Shown here: positions 5,841-9,483 of the stretch, piece by piece | Position numbering within the stretch: position 1 is the stretch's first letter | Layout: every line of letters starts with the position of its first letter | From: Bacteroidales bacterium | Lineage (GTDB): Bacteria; Bacteroidota; Bacteroidia; Bacteroidales; JAADJA01 | DNA: 9,483 nt | Reading direction: 5' to 3' | Assembly: GCA_029933495.1 (NCBI GenBank) | Contig: JAOZOC010000099.1 | Span: 1-9,483, forward strand | The notes under the pieces: generated by a model | Seen by the model: only the letters and a program-made list of their open reading frames with translations | Databases searched by the model: none | Told to the model about the DNA's origin: nothing | Position numbers and translations under genes: made by a program

Positions 5841-7841
5841 ATGAAGCTCTTCAACAAAATCTTAATAGCAAACCGTGGTGAAATAGCTGTTCGGGTTATC
5901 AAATCGGCACAAAAACTTGGAATCGAAACCGTTGCTATTTATTCTGTTGCAGATGAGGAATCGCTGCACGTTGAGTTGGCTGACGAAGCATATTGCCTTG
6001 GCGACAGCATCGAACTAAGTGATACATATCTTAATCTCGAAAGGATAATAGAGATTGCCAAACGTTCGGAATGTGAAGCTATCCATCCGGGATATGGTTT
6101 TCTGGCCGAAAATCCTGCTTTTGTCGCTGCCTGCAAACAAGATAACATCATATTTATCGGACCACATACCCGAGCTATTAAGCTGATGGGCAATAAGATA
6201 GAATCCAGGGAGTTTGTAAAAAAGCTCGGAATTCCAATGACTGAAGCTAAAACCGGTAATAAGGCCTCTTTGATGAAAGCAGCAAAAGAAATCCCTTTTC
6301 CGCTTTTGGTAAAAGCCGCGGCAGGAGGTGGAGGTAAAGGAATGAGAATAGTCCATTCTGAAAATGAATTGAAAGATGCAATTGAAAATACCAGCAGGGA
6401 GGCAAAAAATTATTTTAGCGATGGAACCGTTTTTGTAGAAAAATATGTGGAAGAACCTCGTCATATCGAAATTCAGGTAATAGGTGATAATTTTGGAAAT
6501 GTTATCCACCTTTTCGAAAGAGAGTGTTCAATTCAACGCCGCTACCAAAAGATTATTGAGGAGTCACCATCTCCAACTCTTACCCCTGAAGTGAGAAAGA
6601 AAATGGGTGATGCAGCAGTAAAAATCTCCAAAGAGATTGAATATAACAATGCCGGAACTGTTGAATTCCTTGTTGATAAGGACCTTAATTTTTATTTCCT
6701 TGAAATGAATACCCGCGTTCAGGTTGAACATCCGGTTACCGAGATGGTTACTGGTGTTGATATCGTTAGGGAGCAGATACTTGTAGCAGCAGGAAACAAG
6801 CTAAGCCTAAAACAGGAAGAGCTTACACAAAATGGTCATTCCATTGAATGCCGGATTTATGCCGAAGATCCGGAAAATAATTTCCTGCCTTCTCCGGGAG
6901 AAATGACATTCTATCATGAGCCACAAGGCAAAAAAGTACGAATAGACACCGGAATTGAAGAAGCCACAACGATAGAAAGTTTTTATGATCCTATGATCGC
7001 TAAACTTGTTGTTTGGAGCAACGATAGAGAAAGTGCAAGAAAAAAGGTGATTACCGCCCTGAAAAATTATATAATTCATGGCATTAAAACAAACATCCCC
7101 TATCTGGAGCACCTGCTCGGACATAAGGCATATATCACAAATAACATTACAACAAAATATTGTGATGAGTATACTGATTACATTCTTGAGCAAATTGAAA
7201 AAGAGAGAAGTTTGGTCCCACAGCATTACCCTGTAATTGCATATTCGGTTTACAGTATTGCATCAGAATATCTAAACATTGAAGACGATTTTAGCATCTG
7301 GAAACAAATAGGATATTGGCGCGATCTGACTGAATTCACAGTAACTTTTGAAGATAGAGAGATTCCGGTCAAATTCAAAAACAATAATGATGGCAAATTT
7401 GAATTTGATATTGAAGGAAACAGGAGCGTTGCCCTGTTTGAATCGCTGGAATATGGAATTATCAAACTCTCAATAGATAACACAATTCACACTTTCTATA
7501 TTTCGAATAATGATAAAGGAAATGGTTTTATTAGCTATGACGGATTTACTTTTCAAATTCGCAGGAATGATATTCTTGTACAGGAAGATTTTTTCGGAAG
7601 CCTTGATGCAGATGGTGGGAATGGCCAGATAGTTTCGCCGATGCCCGGAAAGGTTATTAAGATAAATGTTAACGAAGGTGATAATATTAAAAAGGGTGAT
7701 GTGTTGCTAATTGTTGAAGCTATGAAAATGGAGAATAACATTGTCTCACCACGAGATGCAATTGTTGAAAAAGTAAATGTTACCGTGGCAAATATGGTTG
7801 ATGGTAGTACTGAGTTGGTAATTTTGTCACAGGATGAATAG
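5841..7841 (+). CDS. mccA: biotin carboxylase/biotin carrier fusion, acyl-CoA carboxylase alpha subunit (methylcrotonyl-CoA type likely)
   Basis: This 666-residue protein has the layout of 3-methylcrotonyl-CoA and propionyl-CoA carboxylase alpha subunits. The biotin carboxylase domain spans about 1-445: ILIANRGEIA (7-16), the glycine-rich ATP loop AGGGGKGM (161-168), IQRRYQKIIEESP (231-243), EMNTRVQVEHPVTE (288-301) with catalytic-site E288, N290, R292 and E296, and R338 in ECRIYAEDP. A linker region (about 446-590) should hold the beta-interaction domain. The C-terminal biotinyl domain (about 595-662) carries EAMKMEN, with K629 the expected biotin attachment site. It carboxylates biotin using ATP and bicarbonate and passes CO2 to a separate carboxyltransferase subunit, which is not in the window. 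The methylcrotonyl-CoA assignment is inferred from the acyl-CoA dehydrogenase and HMG-CoA lyase downstream. Propionyl- or geranyl-CoA carboxylase alpha are the alternatives. The ATG follows a run of A residues and a candidate promoter. Confidence 0.85.
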   Translation: MKLFNKILIANRGEIAVRVIKSAQKLGIETVAIYSVADEESLHVELADEAYCLGDSIELSDTYLNLERIIEIAKRSECEAIHPGYGFLAENPAFVAACKQDNIIFIGPHTRAIKLMGNKIESREFVKKLGIPMTEAKTGNKASLMKAAKEIPFPLLVKAAAGGGGKGMRIVHSENELKDAIENTSREAKNYFSDGTVFVEKYVEEPRHIEIQVIGDNFGNVIHLFERECSIQRRYQKIIEESPSPTLTPEVRKKMGDAAVKISKEIEYNNAGTVEFLVDKDLNFYFLEMNTRVQVEHPVTEMVTGVDIVREQILVAAGNKLSLKQEELTQNGHSIECRIYAEDPENNFLPSPGEMTFYHEPQGKKVRIDTGIEEATTIESFYDPMIAKLVVWSNDRESARKKVITALKNYIIHGIKTNIPYLEHLLGHKAYITNNITTKYCDEYTDYILEQIEKERSLVPQHYPVIAYSVYSIASEYLNIEDDFSIWKQIGYWRDLTEFTVTFEDREIPVKFKNNNDGKFEFDIEGNRSVALFESLEYGIIKLSIDNTIHTFYISNNDKGNGFISYDGFTFQIRRNDILVQEDFFGSLDADGGNGQIVSPMPGKVIKINVNEGDNIKKGDVLLIVEAMKMENNIVSPRDAIVEKVNVTVANMVDGSTELVILSQDE

Positions 7842-7860
7842 ATAATAGAGAGTAAAATAT

Positions 7861-7874
7861 ACCTTATTCAAGGT
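7861..7874 (+). other. small perfect hairpin with ACCTTATTCA in the 90-bp gap
   Basis: ACCTT (7861-7865) and AAGGT (7870-7874) form a perfect 5-bp stem with a 4-base ATTC loop, 19 bases after the carboxylase stop. No T-tract follows, so it is not a standard terminator. Its first ten bases repeat those at 2245-2254 exactly. The rest of the gap up to the dehydrogenase ATG is A/T-rich, with no TAnnTTTG element that I can find. Confidence 0.3.
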
Positions 7875-7931
7875 CAAATAATAATCTTAGCATAAAACAG
7901 GAAATTGATTTAATAAGTTAAAAATATAAAT

Positions 7932-9080
7932 ATGAATTTTGATTTAACAGAAGAGCAAAACTTAATTCGCGAAACAGTTCGCGATTTTGCTGAAAGGGAG
8001 ATAAAGCCGGTTGCAAAAGAGCTGGATGAAAAAGCTGAATTTTCGTACGACCTTACCCGAAAAATAGGTGAGCTTGGTCTGTTTGGAATGTACCTCCCCG
8101 AAAAATATGGCGGGCAGCATCTCGACACATTATCATATATAATTGCTGTTGAAGAACTTGCGAGAGTTGATGGCTCACAGGCTGCTACTCTCGCTGCACA
8201 TAATTCACTTGGCATCGGGCCGATTTATTATTATGGCACTGAGGAACAAAAAATGAAATACCTTCCACAGCTTTGCACCGGGGAAGCATTGTGGGGTTTC
8301 GGGCTTACCGAGGCTAATGCCGGTTCCGACTCCAGAGGAACAAAAACAGTTGCAAAACTCGAAAAAGGAGAGTGGCTTATTAATGGTTCCAAAATTTTTA
8401 TTACAAATGGTTCATGTGATATTTCAATTGGTTCTACCGTTCAGGCAGTTACAAAAGTATTTGAAAACGGAAATAAGGAATTTACAACCATTATTGTTGA
8501 TAAAGGAACACCTGGCTTTAAGCAGGTTACAATGCACGGTAAAATGATGTGGCGGGCATCTGACACAGCAGAGTTGTATTTTGATGACTGCCGTGTTCCT
8601 GAATCGCATCTGCTTGGTAAAATAGGAGAAGGTTCACATATTATGTTAAGCACTCTTGATAATGGCAGATTGTCAATAGGAGCAATGGGACTTGGCCTTG
8701 CACAGGGGGCTTATGAGATGGCACTTCAGTATTCAAAAGAACGTAAACAATTTGGAAAACCTATCAGTAAGTTTCAGATTAATGCCTTTAAGCTGGCTGA
8801 TATGGCTTTGAAAATAGAGCTTGCACGTAATCTGCTTTATAAAGCTTGTTGGCTGAAAGATAACGAAAAACCTTTTGCCAAAGAGGCTGCAATGTCGAAA
8901 CTGTATTGTTCTGAAATAGCCAAAGAGGTTGCTGATGAGGCAGTTCAAATACATGGTGGATATGGGTTAATGAAAGATTATGATATTGAGCGTTTCTATC
9001 GCGATCAGCGCTTATTACAAATTGGAGAAGGTACTTCAGAAATACAAAGATTGGTTATTTCAAGGTATATAGGATGTTAA
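7932..9080 (+). CDS. acyl-CoA dehydrogenase (short-chain/2-methylacyl type by active site)
   Basis: This 382-residue flavoprotein has the complete three-domain acyl-CoA dehydrogenase fold. It has the N-terminal helical domain (about 1-118), the beta domain with GFGLTEANAGSDSRG (122-136), and the C-terminal helical domain with ERKQFGKPISKFQ (270-282) and QIHGGYG (339-345). The family removes two hydrogens from the alpha and beta carbons of acyl-CoA, using FAD and passing electrons to ETF. The catalytic base can be read: E366 in IGEGTSEIQR occupies the MCAD/SCAD/butyryl-CoA dehydrogenase position. The isovaleryl-CoA dehydrogenase position is G245 (DNGR where IVD has ERL). By active site this is therefore SCAD-like. 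Its neighbours (carboxylase alpha 90 bp upstream, HMG-CoA lyase starting directly after the stop) nevertheless suggest branched-chain or leucine degradation. The exact substrate is uncertain, so no gene symbol is given. Confidence 0.9.
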   Translation: MNFDLTEEQNLIRETVRDFAEREIKPVAKELDEKAEFSYDLTRKIGELGLFGMYLPEKYGGQHLDTLSYIIAVEELARVDGSQAATLAAHNSLGIGPIYYYGTEEQKMKYLPQLCTGEALWGFGLTEANAGSDSRGTKTVAKLEKGEWLINGSKIFITNGSCDISIGSTVQAVTKVFENGNKEFTTIIVDKGTPGFKQVTMHGKMMWRASDTAELYFDDCRVPESHLLGKIGEGSHIMLSTLDNGRLSIGAMGLGLAQGAYEMALQYSKERKQFGKPISKFQINAFKLADMALKIELARNLLYKACWLKDNEKPFAKEAAMSKLYCSEIAKEVADEAVQIHGGYGLMKDYDIERFYRDQRLLQIGEGTSEIQRLVISRYIGC

Positions 9081-9483
9081 ATGAGAAAGATCAAAATCAT
9101 AGAATCACCCCGTGATGCTATGCAGGGTCTGGTTCGCTTTATCCCTACAAAAGATAAAGCAAGGTATATTAATTCCCTCCTGAGAGTTGGATTTGATACA
9201 ATCGACTTTGGCAGTTTTGTTTCACCAAAAGCGATTCCGCAAATGAAAGATACAGCAGAAGTGTTGAAACGGCTGGACTTGTCAAATACAAAATCTAAAT
9301 TACTTGCCATTGTTGGGAACAAACGCGGAGGAGAAACAGCAGCAGATTTTGACGAAATAGGTTATCTTGGTTTTCCTTTTTCGATTTCTCCAACATTTTT
9401 GGAACGTAACATAAATTCAACTATTGAAAAATCGCAGCAAACCGTTGATGACTTGCTTAATATCTGTGACCGAAAAAACAAAA
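9081..9483 (+). CDS. mvaB: hydroxymethylglutaryl-CoA lyase, N-terminal part (3' truncated by window edge)
   Basis: The ATG at 9081 directly follows the dehydrogenase stop (9078-9080) with no spacer, and the frame stays open to the window end, giving 134 residues. ESPRDAMQG (8-16) corresponds to the ExxRDGLQ motif of the HMG-CoA lyase/DRE-TIM family, with R11 and D12 as the catalytic Arg and metal-binding Asp. SFVSPKAIPQM (45-55) matches the SFVSPKWVPQM motif of characterised HMG-CoA lyases, and RNINSTIEKS (about 113-122) matches their KNINCSIEES. The enzyme splits HMG-CoA into acetyl-CoA and acetoacetate, the last step of leucine degradation. The metal-binding histidines and the GxGGCPYA-type loop lie beyond the window. 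It differs from the classical enzyme in having DAMQ for DGLQ and D42 where human HMGCL has E72. A divergent lyase is most likely; a related aldolase-type lyase is possible. Confidence 0.83.
   Translation, partial: MRKIKIIESPRDAMQGLVRFIPTKDKARYINSLLRVGFDTIDFGSFVSPKAIPQMKDTAEVLKRLDLSNTKSKLLAIVGNKRGGETAADFDEIGYLGFPFSISPTFLERNINSTIEKSQQTVDDLLNICDRKNK

Noticed and set aside
6015..6509. Minus-strand 164-codon ORF inside the carboxylase gene
   Set aside because: It lies wholly opposite the conserved biotin carboxylase domain and its translation shows no domain. It is a shadow of the real gene.
6807..7226. Minus-strand 139-codon ORF inside the carboxylase gene, rich in hydrophobic residues
   Set aside because: Antisense to a well-conserved coding region. 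The Phe/Ile/Cys-rich composition is what the reverse complement of an AT-rich gene gives, not evidence of a membrane protein.
1..9483. CRISPR arrays, tRNA or rRNA genes, insertion sequences, phage or defence genes
   Set aside because: I saw no regularly spaced repeats, no tRNA-like cloverleaf, no transposase or integrase motif and no defence-related domain. The window is almost fully occupied by metabolic genes.

Overview
The window is AT-rich and all eight of its sizeable genes lie on the + strand. Several features point to the phylum Bacteroidota: start codons follow A/T-rich leaders without a convincing Shine-Dalgarno sequence, a TAnnTTTG-type -7 promoter element lies ahead of the second gene group, and the partial HMG-CoA lyase at the right edge has a divergent, Bacteroidota-like sequence. 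Genus and species cannot be read from this sequence.

Region 1 (1-5772) makes nucleotide sugars for a surface polysaccharide. It opens with the 3' part of a Gfo/Idh/MocA dehydrogenase (WbpB/WlbA type), then a left-handed beta-helix N-acetyltransferase (WbpD/WlbB type) and a PLP aminotransferase (WbpE/WlbC type). After a 181-bp gap come a UDP-N-acetylhexosamine 6-dehydrogenase (WbpA/WbpO/TviB type), a GalE-type UDP-hexose 4-epimerase and a dTDP-glucose 4,6-dehydratase (RfbB/RmlB). The dehydrogenase, WbpB, WbpE and WbpD steps together form the route from UDP-GlcNAc to UDP-2,3-diacetamido-2,3-dideoxy-glucuronic acid. The three wlb-type genes stand in the Bordetella order wlbA-wlbB-wlbC. GalE and RfbB supply precursors for galacto-configured and 6-deoxy sugars. 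No glycosyltransferase, flippase, polymerase, or RfbA/C/D partner is in the window.

The 181-bp gap (2208-2388) is the only sizeable non-coding stretch inside region 1. It holds two potential hairpins, one of them a 48-bp near-palindrome with a GCGAAGC loop core.

Region 2 (5841-9483) is functionally unrelated and looks like acyl-CoA catabolism, most likely the leucine/isovalerate (liu-like) route. It contains a biotin carboxylase/biotin carrier fusion (methylcrotonyl-CoA carboxylase alpha type), an acyl-CoA dehydrogenase and the first 134 residues of an HMG-CoA lyase, whose ATG directly follows the dehydrogenase stop codon. The carboxyltransferase (beta) subunit and the methylglutaconyl-CoA hydratase are not in the window. 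A likely promoter lies in the 68-bp gap between the two regions.

I do not see a new biological system here: every long reading frame belongs to a well-known family. The points worth a second look are small ones: the palindromic intergenic element, a 10-mer shared by two intergenic hairpins, and substrate-determining residues in GalE, the acyl-CoA dehydrogenase and the HMG-CoA lyase.
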